64,000 nucleotides of DNA, taken from positions 1-64,000 of the forward strand of contig NZ_JACSUD010000013.1 of the NCBI RefSeq assembly GCF_014385435.1, in the 5' to 3' direction. Source of the DNA: Alloprevotella sp. Lung230 (GTDB taxonomy: Bacteria; Bacteroidota; Bacteroidia; Bacteroidales; Bacteroidaceae). The notes under the pieces were generated by a model. It did no database searches. It had not been told where the DNA came from and saw only the letters and a program-made list of their open reading frames with translations. Every line of letters starts with the position of its first letter. Position 1 is the stretch's first letter. Below, one piece after another: positions 40,390 through 47,945 of the stretch. A program made the translations under genes and the position numbers.

Positions 40390-40474
40390 AGTAGGTCTTC
40401 AAAATTAATCGTAGCTATTTTAGTCGTAGGTAGTTTTCTACTTCTCTATTATCAATTAATTTTGAATGCCTACT
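40390..40474. mobile_element. MITE copy 3, internally deleted (85 bp)
   Basis: Both ends of the 192-bp MITE are kept (left AGTAGGTCTTCAAAATTAAT, right end ATTAATTTTGAATGCCTACT) with TA on both sides (40388-40389 and 40475-40476), but about 107 bp of the middle, including the inner hairpin, is missing. It lies between the sugar transporter and its probable terminator; the preceding 110 bp hold nothing recognisable. Confidence 0.78.
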
Positions 40475-40525
40475 TAAAAAATGGATTTTACGCTGTCCTA
40501 ATGGATTAACAACCAACTCAAAAAA

Positions 40526-40566
40526 AATCCGCAATGTCTTCTGTTAAGCATTGCGGATTTTTATTG
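40526..40566 (+). terminator. Terminator of the malQ operon
   Basis: Perfect inverted repeat AATCCGCAATG (40526-40536) / CATTGCGGATT (40549-40559) followed by TTTATT. Confidence 0.9.
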
Positions 40567-40633
40567 ATATCCAGCAAAAGGAAATTTAGCCTCCCTAAAA
40601 AGAAGAAGGTGATATTCATTCCCACTTGTTTTC

Positions 40634-40664
40634 TTGGCAACTTGCACACAAAATCGTATATTTG
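40634..40664 (+). promoter_or_regulatory. Promoter of the glycosyltransferase-radC-natAB operon
   Basis: TTG at 40634-40636, a 20-bp gap and -7 TATATTTG at 40657-40664; the first start codon is at 40706. Confidence 0.75.
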
Positions 40665-40705
40665 CACTGGAGATTTTCTCCCTTTTCAGCTTTATTTTTC
40701 AGTTT

Positions 40706-41746
40706 ATGAGATATTCTATTATCGTCCCCGTGTACAACCGTCCGGAGGAATGCGATGAACTACTGGAGAGTTTGCTCAATCAGACGGTCAAAGATTTTGA
40801 AGTCATCATTGTAGAAGATGGCAGTTCGGTGCCCTGTGGTGAAATCGTGGAGCGCTATGCCTCACGGCTCAACGTACGCTATTTCAACAAGCCCAACAGC
40901 GGGCCGGGACAAACACGCAACTATGGTGTGGCACGTGCTGTGGGCGACTATGTGCTGATTCTCGACAGCGACGTCCTGGTGCCGGAGGGCTATCTGGCAG
41001 CCATTGATGCCGAACTTGCTGCTGAACCTTGCGATGCGTTTGGTGGCCCCGACCGCGCGCATGCGTCCTTCACTCCGATGCAGAAGGCCATCAACTTTGC
41101 GATGACCTCCTTTTTCACCACGGGCGGCATTCGCGGTGGTAAGGCCAAAATGGATAAGTTCTACCCACGCTCTTTTAATATGGGGGTGAAGCGTGAGGTC
41201 TACGAAGCCTTAGGCGGCTTTTCGGCCATGCGGTTTGGCGAAGACATCGACTTCTCAACACGCATATTCAAAGGAGGCTACCGCTGCCGTCTGTTTCCAG
41301 AAGCATGGGTGTTCCACAAGCGCCGCACCGACTTACGGAAGTTTTTCAAGCAAGTGCACAACAGCGGTATTGCGCGCATCAACCTGACCAAACGTCATCC
41401 CGGCACGTTGAAGTTGGTGCATCTGTTGCCGGCCGTATTCACCCTCGGTGTCCTCTTTTGCGTGCTGGGCGCTTTGGTGTCAGCTGTGGCCTATGCCATG
41501 GTCGGGGGCAAGGATTTTGTGCACGACCTGCCCGGCCTGTTTCTCGCTCCGCTGGGTGTCTACATTGTGCTCATTTTGCTTTCGGCCACCCTTTCTTCTC
41601 GTTCTTTCATCGTGGGCATCTTGGCTGTCCCTGCTGCTTTCGTTCAGCTCATGGGCTACGGCACAGGCTTTCTGCGGGCGGTGTGGGAACGCTTGATTCT
41701 GAAACGCGGTGAGTTTGAGGCGTTCAAGAAAAACTTCTACAAGTAA
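40706..41746 (+). CDS. Family 2 glycosyltransferase
   Basis: Membrane-bound GT2 enzyme of 346 residues. The GT-A fold shows SIIVPVYNRPEECDELLESLLNQ, VIIVEDGSS, YVLILDSDV (DxD-type metal site) and GEDIDFSTRI (the ED acid motif). Three to four membrane helices follow (LLPAVFTLGVLFCVLGAL, LGVYIVLILLSATL, FIVGILAVPAAFVQLMGYG). I start at MRYSIIVPVYN. It opens an eight-gene operon ending at 47691. The acceptor is unknown; the presence of lpxH in the same operon hints at an envelope glycolipid. Confidence 0.9.
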   Translation: MRYSIIVPVYNRPEECDELLESLLNQTVKDFEVIIVEDGSSVPCGEIVERYASRLNVRYFNKPNSGPGQTRNYGVARAVGDYVLILDSDVLVPEGYLAAIDAELAAEPCDAFGGPDRAHASFTPMQKAINFAMTSFFTTGGIRGGKAKMDKFYPRSFNMGVKREVYEALGGFSAMRFGEDIDFSTRIFKGGYRCRLFPEAWVFHKRRTDLRKFFKQVHNSGIARINLTKRHPGTLKLVHLLPAVFTLGVLFCVLGALVSAVAYAMVGGKDFVHDLPGLFLAPLGVYIVLILLSATLSSRSFIVGILAVPAAFVQLMGYGTGFLRAVWERLILKRGEFEAFKKNFYK

Positions 41747-41756
41747 CTTCTCCTTT

Positions 41757-42476
41757 ATGAAGCTGCTCGAACCCTCCACTCCCATCGCCCATCCGCAAAA
41801 AGAGCCCATCAAGCATTGGGCAGTGGACGAACGCCCACGCGAACGTTTCATGGCCGGTGGGCGTGATGACTTGTCGCCGGCCGAACTGTTGGCCATATTG
41901 GTGGGCAGCGGTTCGGCGAAGGAAGATGCCGTTGCCCTAATGCGCCGCGTGCTCAACGACTGCAACGGCAGTTTGCGCCTCCTCGGACGAAAGTCCATCG
42001 AGGAACTCTGTGCTTACAACGGCATCGGTCCGGCCAAAGCCATCACCATTTTGGCCGCGTGCGAACTGGGCGTACGGCATGAGCGAGAGGAGTTTCGCCC
42101 ACAATTATTTCGCTCCTCCGAAGACATCTACCACCACTTCTATCCACGACTGCGCGGACGTTCCACCGAGGAGGTACACGCTCTCTTTCTCAATCAGCAG
42201 TTGGGCTTCATCCGCAGCGTGATGATTTCTCGCGGCGGCATTGATGCTTCGCTCTGCGATTTGCGCGTGGTGCTGCGCGAAGCCTTGGTGTGCGATGCCG
42301 TCCATGTCGCCCTCTGCCACAACCACCCCTCGGGCAACAAGAAGCCCTCGCATGCCGATGACGAACTGACCCAACGATTGGCACAGGCGTGCCGCACGAT
42401 GCAACTCAAATTGATTGACCACATTGTCCTCATCGATGGCGACTATTACAGTTACGCCGATGCAGGAAAGTTATAA
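41757..42476 (+). CDS. radC: RadC-family JAB-domain protein
   Basis: Protein of 239 residues with an N-terminal helix-hairpin-helix (ELCAYNGIGPAKAITILAACELG) and a C-terminal JAMM-type metal site HNHPSGNKKPSHADDEL. The family role is unsettled; a DNA-repair function was first proposed and later doubted. The start MKLLEPSTPI lies 10 bp after the glycosyltransferase. Confidence 0.94.
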   Translation: MKLLEPSTPIAHPQKEPIKHWAVDERPRERFMAGGRDDLSPAELLAILVGSGSAKEDAVALMRRVLNDCNGSLRLLGRKSIEELCAYNGIGPAKAITILAACELGVRHEREEFRPQLFRSSEDIYHHFYPRLRGRSTEEVHALFLNQQLGFIRSVMISRGGIDASLCDLRVVLREALVCDAVHVALCHNHPSGNKKPSHADDELTQRLAQACRTMQLKLIDHIVLIDGDYYSYADAGKL

Positions 42477-42497
42477 CCCCTTTAAGACAACAACCAC

Positions 42498-42818
42498 ATG
42501 ACTCCCAACGAAAAACTACAAATCGAAGAGCGCATTGTCGAAGTGCTCAAAACCGTCTATGACCCTGAAATTCCCGTAGACATATACAACCTCGGACTGA
42601 TTTACAACATCGACCTGGCCGATGATGGTCTGCTCGAAATCGACATGACCCTCACCGCCCCCAACTGCCCGGCGGCCGACTTCATCATGGAAGATGTGCG
42701 CATGAAAACCGAAGGTGTGGAAGGCGTGAAAGACGTGCGCCTCAACCTCGTGTTTGAACCCGAATGGGATCGCGACATGATGAGCGAAGAGGCCAAACTC
42801 GACCTCGGTTTTCTCTAA
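42498..42818 (+). CDS. MIP18/DUF59 family protein (SufT/PaaD-like)
   Basis: Protein of 106 residues of the MIP18 family, which helps iron-sulfur cluster assembly or transfer. The signature DPEIPVDIYNLGLIY and the cysteine motif LTAPNCPAADFI are intact. It is 21 bp after radC and 34 bp before comF. No suf genes are in the window, so its partner is unknown. Confidence 0.93.
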   Translation: MTPNEKLQIEERIVEVLKTVYDPEIPVDIYNLGLIYNIDLADDGLLEIDMTLTAPNCPAADFIMEDVRMKTEGVEGVKDVRLNLVFEPEWDRDMMSEEAKLDLGFL

Positions 42819-42852
42819 ACCCTCTTCGCTCCACGGCTCTCTCTACTCTTCT

Positions 42853-43671
42853 ATGCCCCTCCCCTCTTTCCTTCATCGCTGGTGGCCCTCGCTACTCACC
42901 GCCCTCCGTGCAGCACTGAGCGTACTGATTGACGAGCGCTGTCCCATGTGTGGCCGGTCGGAGTTCAAAGGCGAAATCTGCCCAAGCTGCTGGTTCAACA
43001 TCCCCTACACCCATCTGCGTGGAGCTTCGGGCAATATGCTGGAACGGCTATTCTGGAGCGAACCGATGGTGCAGCGTGTCAGCGCCTATGCTTGGTACAA
43101 ACCCGAATACGCCATCTCCAAGGTGGTGCACGAGTTCAAATACTACGGGCGCAAGGATTTGGCACAACTCATGGGCGAGGCGATGGGGCGCGAACTGCTG
43201 GACAGCGATTTCTTTGAGGGAGTGAACGCCTTGGTGCCCGTCCCCCTCTCGGCACAACGTTTACGCAAGCGCGGCTACAATCAGAGCGAGCACCTGGCCA
43301 AGGGTGTGGCGCAGGCGACGGGGTTGCCTCTCCTCACGACCGCCATCGCTCGTGTGGTCGACAATCCCTCGCAGACCACCCTCGACCCTTCGCAGCGCCG
43401 AGACAACGTCAGGGACATCTTTGCTGTGGTCGATGCAGACGCCCTCGCCGGCCGACACATTGTCGTCATCGACGATGTCATCACGGTGGGCGCCACCCTG
43501 CTCAGTCTGCTGCAAACCCTCCGTCCGGTCCCCCACCTGCGGGTGAGTCTGCTGGCGCTTTGCGCTGCCGGACGCTATCATGTGGGGCGGCTTTCGCCCG
43601 ACGATCTGCATCTCTCCGATGCCACAGCCGATGCGCAAAACCACGTGGTGCGGAAATATCACAAGCCGTAA
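42853..43671 (+). CDS. ComF-family phosphoribosyltransferase-like protein
   Basis: Protein of 272 residues with an N-terminal zinc site (ERCPMCGRSEFKGEICPSCW) and a phosphoribosyltransferase fold with LVPVPLSAQRLRKRGYNQSEHLAKG and the PRPP loop HIVVIDDVITVGATL. ComF is needed for DNA uptake in naturally competent bacteria, perhaps coupling single-stranded DNA import to the replication machinery. It is in the middle of the operon after the MIP18-family gene. Confidence 0.93.
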   Translation: MPLPSFLHRWWPSLLTALRAALSVLIDERCPMCGRSEFKGEICPSCWFNIPYTHLRGASGNMLERLFWSEPMVQRVSAYAWYKPEYAISKVVHEFKYYGRKDLAQLMGEAMGRELLDSDFFEGVNALVPVPLSAQRLRKRGYNQSEHLAKGVAQATGLPLLTTAIARVVDNPSQTTLDPSQRRDNVRDIFAVVDADALAGRHIVVIDDVITVGATLLSLLQTLRPVPHLRVSLLALCAAGRYHVGRLSPDDLHLSDATADAQNHVVRKYHKP

Positions 43672-43726
43672 TCCTCCATCGGCTGCCCCCCCTCTTTGAC
43701 ATTTCAGAGAACAACTTGATTAGATT

Positions 43727-44494
43727 ATGAAACCCATCTACTTCCTATCGGACGCCCATCTCGGCAGCCGTGCCATCGAAAGCCGCCGTATGCAAGAGCG
43801 CCGTTTGGTGCGCTTCCTCGACAGCATCAAGCATAAAGCCGGTGCCATATATATGCTGGGCGATATGTTCGACTTCTGGCACGAGTACAAGACCGTGGTA
43901 CCCCGTGGCTTCACCCGCTTTTTGGGCAAGATCTCCGAGCTCACCGACCTCGGTGTAGAAGTACACTACTTCACGGGCAACCACGACCTGTGGATGACCG
44001 ACTATCTCGTGGAGGAATGCGGCGTTGTGCTCCACAAGGAGACCGCCTGCACCGTGGAGCTCTACGGCAAAATGTTCTACCTGGCCCACGGAGACGGCGT
44101 GGGCGTGCAGGACCGAGGCTTCCGTTTCCTCCGTGCGCTCTTCCACAATCGTTTTGCCCAAAAACTATTTGCCGCCATCCACCCACGTTGGGCCATGGAT
44201 TTCGGTTTAGAATGGGCAAAGCACAGCCGTCTCAAGCGAGAAGACGGACGGGAAGAACCTTTTAAGGGTGAAGACAAAGAGCCGCTCATCGTCTTTGCCA
44301 AGGAATACCTAAAAGACCATCCCGACATCAATTTCTTCCTCTTCGGACACCGCCACATCGACTATGACCTCATGCTTTCCCGCACGGCACGCGTCATTAT
44401 TCTCGGCGATTGGATCACGCTTTTCACTTATGCTGTGTTCGATGGCGAACACCTTTTCTTGGAGGAATATATCGAAGGAGAAACCGAACCTTAA
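43727..44494 (+). CDS. lpxH: UDP-2,3-diacylglucosamine diphosphatase
   Basis: Metallophosphoesterase of 255 residues that makes lipid X in lipid A synthesis at the inner membrane. Metal-site motifs are complete: SDAHLGS, LGDMFDFWH, TGNHDLWM, LAHGDGVG and LFGHRHIDYD. It lies 55 bp after comF and 14 bp before the CDF exporter. LpxH-like relatives share this pattern, so a broader phosphoesterase role is possible, but a Gram-negative needs the enzyme. Confidence 0.91.
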   Translation: MKPIYFLSDAHLGSRAIESRRMQERRLVRFLDSIKHKAGAIYMLGDMFDFWHEYKTVVPRGFTRFLGKISELTDLGVEVHYFTGNHDLWMTDYLVEECGVVLHKETACTVELYGKMFYLAHGDGVGVQDRGFRFLRALFHNRFAQKLFAAIHPRWAMDFGLEWAKHSRLKREDGREEPFKGEDKEPLIVFAKEYLKDHPDINFFLFGHRHIDYDLMLSRTARVIILGDWITLFTYAVFDGEHLFLEEYIEGETEP

Positions 44495-44508
44495 ACCCAC
44501 AAGAAACC

Positions 44509-45432
44509 ATGGCACACGAACATCACCATCACGACCACCATCATCACCATCATTCGGTGGACAACCTCAGCAGCTTAAACCGCGCCTTCTACATCGGCAT
44601 TGGGGTGAATCTACTCTACACCGTGCTGGAATATGGAGTGGGGTTTCACACCGACTCTTTGGCGCTGATTTCCGATGCCAGCCACAACCTAAGCGATGTG
44701 GCCAGTTTGGTAATTTCACTCATCGGACTGAAATTGGCACAACGGGCAGCAACTGCCCTCTACACCTATGGCTACAAAAAAGCCTCCATCTTTGCCTCTC
44801 TCATCAATGCCGTACTTTTGGTGAGCATTGTCATCAAAATTGTCATCGAAAGTATCGAACGCCTTATCTCCGCTCCGGAATTGCCTGGCGGTGTCATTAT
44901 GATTACAGCCGGTATCGGCATTGTCATCAACGGACTTTCGGCCTATCTTTTCCATCAGGGGCAGAAGGACGACATCAACGTTCGAGGAGCCTTTCTTCAT
45001 CTCTTGGTCGACGCACTCGTTTCAGTAGGAGTAGTGGTCTCCGGCGGTATCATCGCCCTTACGGGCTGGACGCTCACCGACCCCATCATCAGCCTTGTCA
45101 TTGCAGGTGTCATTCTACTGTCCACTTGGTCGCTGCTCTCCGAAAGCACCAAGTTGCTTCTCGATGGTGTCCCCAAGCAAATCCATAAAGAGGAGATTGA
45201 AACCCTCATCCGCACCTTCCCCGGCGTAGCCTCGGTGCACCATCTCCATGTGTGGGCGTTGAGCAGCGCACAAAATGCGCTCACCGTCCACTTGGTGCTG
45301 AAAGAAGGCATGGCGCTTCACGACTTTCAAAAAGCAGAGTTGAAACACGCCCTTGCCCATCACCACATCGGGCACACCACCTTCGAAATCGAAGAAGCCG
45401 GAACCGAGTGTGCCGACAAGACTTGTTGCTAA
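44509..45432 (+). CDS. Cation diffusion facilitator (CzcD/ZitB-like Zn2+ exporter)
   Basis: Inner-membrane proton-coupled exporter of 307 residues for Zn2+ or similar ions. The N-terminus is very His-rich (HEHHHHDHHHHHH), six helices follow, with metal-site residues DSLALISDASHNLSD in TM2 and HLLVDALVS in TM5; a C-terminal cytoplasmic domain ends in CADKTCC, a further metal-binding tail. I start at the ATG of 44509, 14 bp after lpxH, since the open frame upstream overlaps lpxH. Confidence 0.94.
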   Translation: MAHEHHHHDHHHHHHSVDNLSSLNRAFYIGIGVNLLYTVLEYGVGFHTDSLALISDASHNLSDVASLVISLIGLKLAQRAATALYTYGYKKASIFASLINAVLLVSIVIKIVIESIERLISAPELPGGVIMITAGIGIVINGLSAYLFHQGQKDDINVRGAFLHLLVDALVSVGVVVSGGIIALTGWTLTDPIISLVIAGVILLSTWSLLSESTKLLLDGVPKQIHKEEIETLIRTFPGVASVHHLHVWALSSAQNALTVHLVLKEGMALHDFQKAELKHALAHHHIGHTTFEIEEAGTECADKTCC

Positions 45433-45455
45433 ACCTCCTAAGACAACCTCATTTT

Positions 45456-46376
45456 ATGAAAGAATACCTCCTCACTGCGAGCCACGTTTGCAAACGCTTC
45501 GCACAACACACCGCTCTCAACGACGTTTCCATCAACGTAGAGCGTGGAAAGATTTTCGGTCTGCTCGGGCCCAATGGTGCCGGAAAAACGACCCTCATCC
45601 GCATCATCAACCGCATCACCGCTCCCGATAGTGGAGAGGTGATGTTCTGTGGTCATCCACTTGCCCCCAACGACGTGTTCAACATCGGTTATCTACCCGA
45701 AGAGCGCGGTCTCTACAAAAAGATGAAAGTAGGAGAACAGGCCATCTATCTGGCACAGCTCAAAGGTTTGTCGCGCAAAGAGGCCAAACTGCGCCTTACC
45801 GAATGGTTCGAACGCCTCGACATCATGCCTTGGTGGAACAAGAAACTTGAGGAACTCTCTAAGGGTATGGCGCAGAAAGTGCAGTTTATCATCACTGTCC
45901 TCCACGCTCCCGAACTTCTCATTTTCGACGAACCGTTCTCTGGCTTCGACCCCTTGAACGCCGATCTGTTGAAGCGAGAAATCCTCGAACTCCGTGACAA
46001 AGGGCACACCATCATCTTCTCCACCCACAACATGAGCAGTGTTGAAGAAATCTGCGACGACATCGCGCTGATCAACCGTTCGCAAGTGGTGCTGAGCGGC
46101 GGTGTGGACGAGGTGCGCAACCGCTTCCGCAACGGCACCTTCCAAGTCGTGGTGGAAAACGGTGCTGTGCAAGAACGCCCCGAACTCTACACCATCGAAA
46201 GCGTGAACACCCTCCGCGGCCTCACCACCTACCAACTTCGGGCAGCCACTGATGTGAACGCCTCACAACTTATGGCACAGGTGGCGGGCGATGCAGCCAT
46301 CCGCAGTTTCTCAGAGACCATGCCCAGCATGCACGATATTTTTGTTCAAACCGTAAGCGAAGCCAACCATGAATAA
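45456..46376 (+). CDS. ABC transporter ATP-binding protein (NatA-like)
   Basis: ATPase subunit of 306 residues with Walker A GPNGAGKT, signature LSKGMAQKVQFI, Walker B LLIFDEPFSGFDP and H-loop FSTHNM. The C-terminal 80 residues resemble the regulatory tail of NatA/CcmA-type proteins (DUF4162). It overlaps the permease gene by 8 bp. The pair resembles NatAB, a Na+ exporter of Bacillus, but substrates of this group vary. Confidence 0.92.
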   Translation: MKEYLLTASHVCKRFAQHTALNDVSINVERGKIFGLLGPNGAGKTTLIRIINRITAPDSGEVMFCGHPLAPNDVFNIGYLPEERGLYKKMKVGEQAIYLAQLKGLSRKEAKLRLTEWFERLDIMPWWNKKLEELSKGMAQKVQFIITVLHAPELLIFDEPFSGFDPLNADLLKREILELRDKGHTIIFSTHNMSSVEEICDDIALINRSQVVLSGGVDEVRNRFRNGTFQVVVENGAVQERPELYTIESVNTLRGLTTYQLRAATDVNASQLMAQVAGDAAIRSFSETMPSMHDIFVQTVSEANHE

Positions 46377-47691
46377 GACCCTCATCATCATTTTGCGCGA
46401 ATACACCACGCGCGTGAGCAAAAAGTCGTTCATTCTGCTCACCCTCCTCATGCCCTTCCTTTTTGCCGCCATCGCCACCGTACCGTTTCTCTTAGGAAAA
46501 ATCAAAAGCGACGAGCAACAGAAAGTGGTCATCATCGACAAGACTGGGCAGTATTTCCCTCTCTTTCATTCCGACGAACACTACCTCTTTTCTGCCGAAA
46601 AAGCCCTACGTCCCGAGTTCAAGAGCGACACCACCGATGTGGAGGCCGTGGTGCTAATCAGCGACCTTGTCAGCCGCAATCCCAAAGCGGTGACTATCTA
46701 TGGGAAGCGCGAAATCCAAACCGACTTGCAGCGCACCATCGAAGATGTCCTCACCACACAACTACGCAAGGAAAAACTCAAAGCCTACAACATCCCACAG
46801 CTCGACAACATTATCGACGATGTCCAGCAGGAGTTTTCCGTCACCACGGTCAAGTGGGGCAAAGACGGTGAGGAAACGTTCTCCTCCTCCGACTTGGCCA
46901 TCGGTGCAGGTTTCGTTTTCACAATGCTCATCTACATCTTCGTACTCACCTACGGCGGTATGGTGATGCAAAGCGTGATGGAAGAAAAGACCAACCGTAT
47001 CATGGAAATTATGGTGTCGAGTGTAAAACCCTTCCAACTGATGATGGGAAAAATCATCGGAGTTGCCCTCGTCGGCTTCACCCAACTCCTCATTTGGGGC
47101 ATCATGATAGGCATCATCACCACCGTAGTGGGTAGTTTACTTGGAGCCGATACTGGTATGGGAGCAGCCCCCGGTGCCGAACTCACCGCAATAACCGGTG
47201 CCGACCCACAAGCGCTGGCACAAGCAGCCTCCGGAGACAACAACGAAATGTTCACAGCGCTGATGAACCTCCCTCTGCTTGAACTCGGGGTGATGTTCGT
47301 CCTCTATTTCATCGGAGGCTATCTTCTCTTTGCCTCTTTCTTCGCCGCTGTTGGAGCTTCGGTCAATGCTCAAGAAGATTCTTCGCAATTCACTCTGCCC
47401 GTAATACTCCTCATGATGTTCGGTCTCTATGCCGCTATGGGCAGCGTTGAGAACACCAACGGGCCGCTGGCTTTCTGGGCCTCCCTCTTCCCTCTCACCT
47501 CCCCCATCGTCATGATGGTGCGCATCCCCTTCTCCGTACCGCTTTGGCAGGAAGTGTTGAGCCTTGTTTTACTCTATGCTACCTCCCTCGGTATGGTTTG
47601 GGCAGCCGCAAAGATCTACCGCGTCGGCATCTTGATGTACGGCAAAAAGCCCACCCTCAAAGAGATGCTGAAATGGATGCGGTATAAGTAG
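46369..47691 (+). CDS. ABC-2 type permease (NatB-like)
   Basis: Membrane subunit of 440 residues for the preceding ATPase. One N-terminal helix (FILLTLLMPFLFAAIATVPF) is followed by a large extracytoplasmic domain (about 60-170) and then five to six helices (FVFTMLIYIFVLTYGGMVMQ, GVALVGFTQLLIWGIMIGII and others). The conserved VMEEKTNRIMEIMVSSVKP, typical of this exporter class, is present. It ends the operon that begins at 40706; array D lies immediately downstream. Confidence 0.92.
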   Translation: MNKTLIIILREYTTRVSKKSFILLTLLMPFLFAAIATVPFLLGKIKSDEQQKVVIIDKTGQYFPLFHSDEHYLFSAEKALRPEFKSDTTDVEAVVLISDLVSRNPKAVTIYGKREIQTDLQRTIEDVLTTQLRKEKLKAYNIPQLDNIIDDVQQEFSVTTVKWGKDGEETFSSSDLAIGAGFVFTMLIYIFVLTYGGMVMQSVMEEKTNRIMEIMVSSVKPFQLMMGKIIGVALVGFTQLLIWGIMIGIITTVVGSLLGADTGMGAAPGAELTAITGADPQALAQAASGDNNEMFTALMNLPLLELGVMFVLYFIGGYLLFASFFAAVGASVNAQEDSSQFTLPVILLMMFGLYAAMGSVENTNGPLAFWASLFPLTSPIVMMVRIPFSVPLWQEVLSLVLLYATSLGMVWAAAKIYRVGILMYGKKPTLKEMLKWMRYK

Positions 47692-47704
47692 ACTTGAAGC
47701 CCGA

Positions 47705-47790
47705 AAATTTATCTCTGAGATAGAAATTTCTACCTCAGAGATAAAATTTTCTACCTCAGAGATAATTTTTTTTACCTCTGAGGTAAATTT
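47705..47790. repeat. Array D: four 21-bp palindromic units
   Basis: Cores ATCTCTGAGAT, ACCTCAGAGAT, ACCTCAGAGAT and ACCTCTGAGGT begin at 47711, 47732, 47753 and 47774, exactly 21 bp apart. Each core is flanked by A/T runs. Unit 4 is a perfect palindrome around TACCTCTGAGGTA. The array starts 14 bp after the permease stop codon and occupies the gap before the MscS-like gene. Confidence 0.93.
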
Positions 47791-47945
47791 TCGTAACTCT
47801 TAGGGCAATTAACTTGATGGTAATGCCCCTTCAAGGCGAGGACTAAAACAAAGCACTCATCATCACACAGAATACGACAAATTCGCATAAAACTTTTCTC
47901 GAATCTCACCTTGATTTACTCAAGAAGCCGGTAATTGGTATTGAT

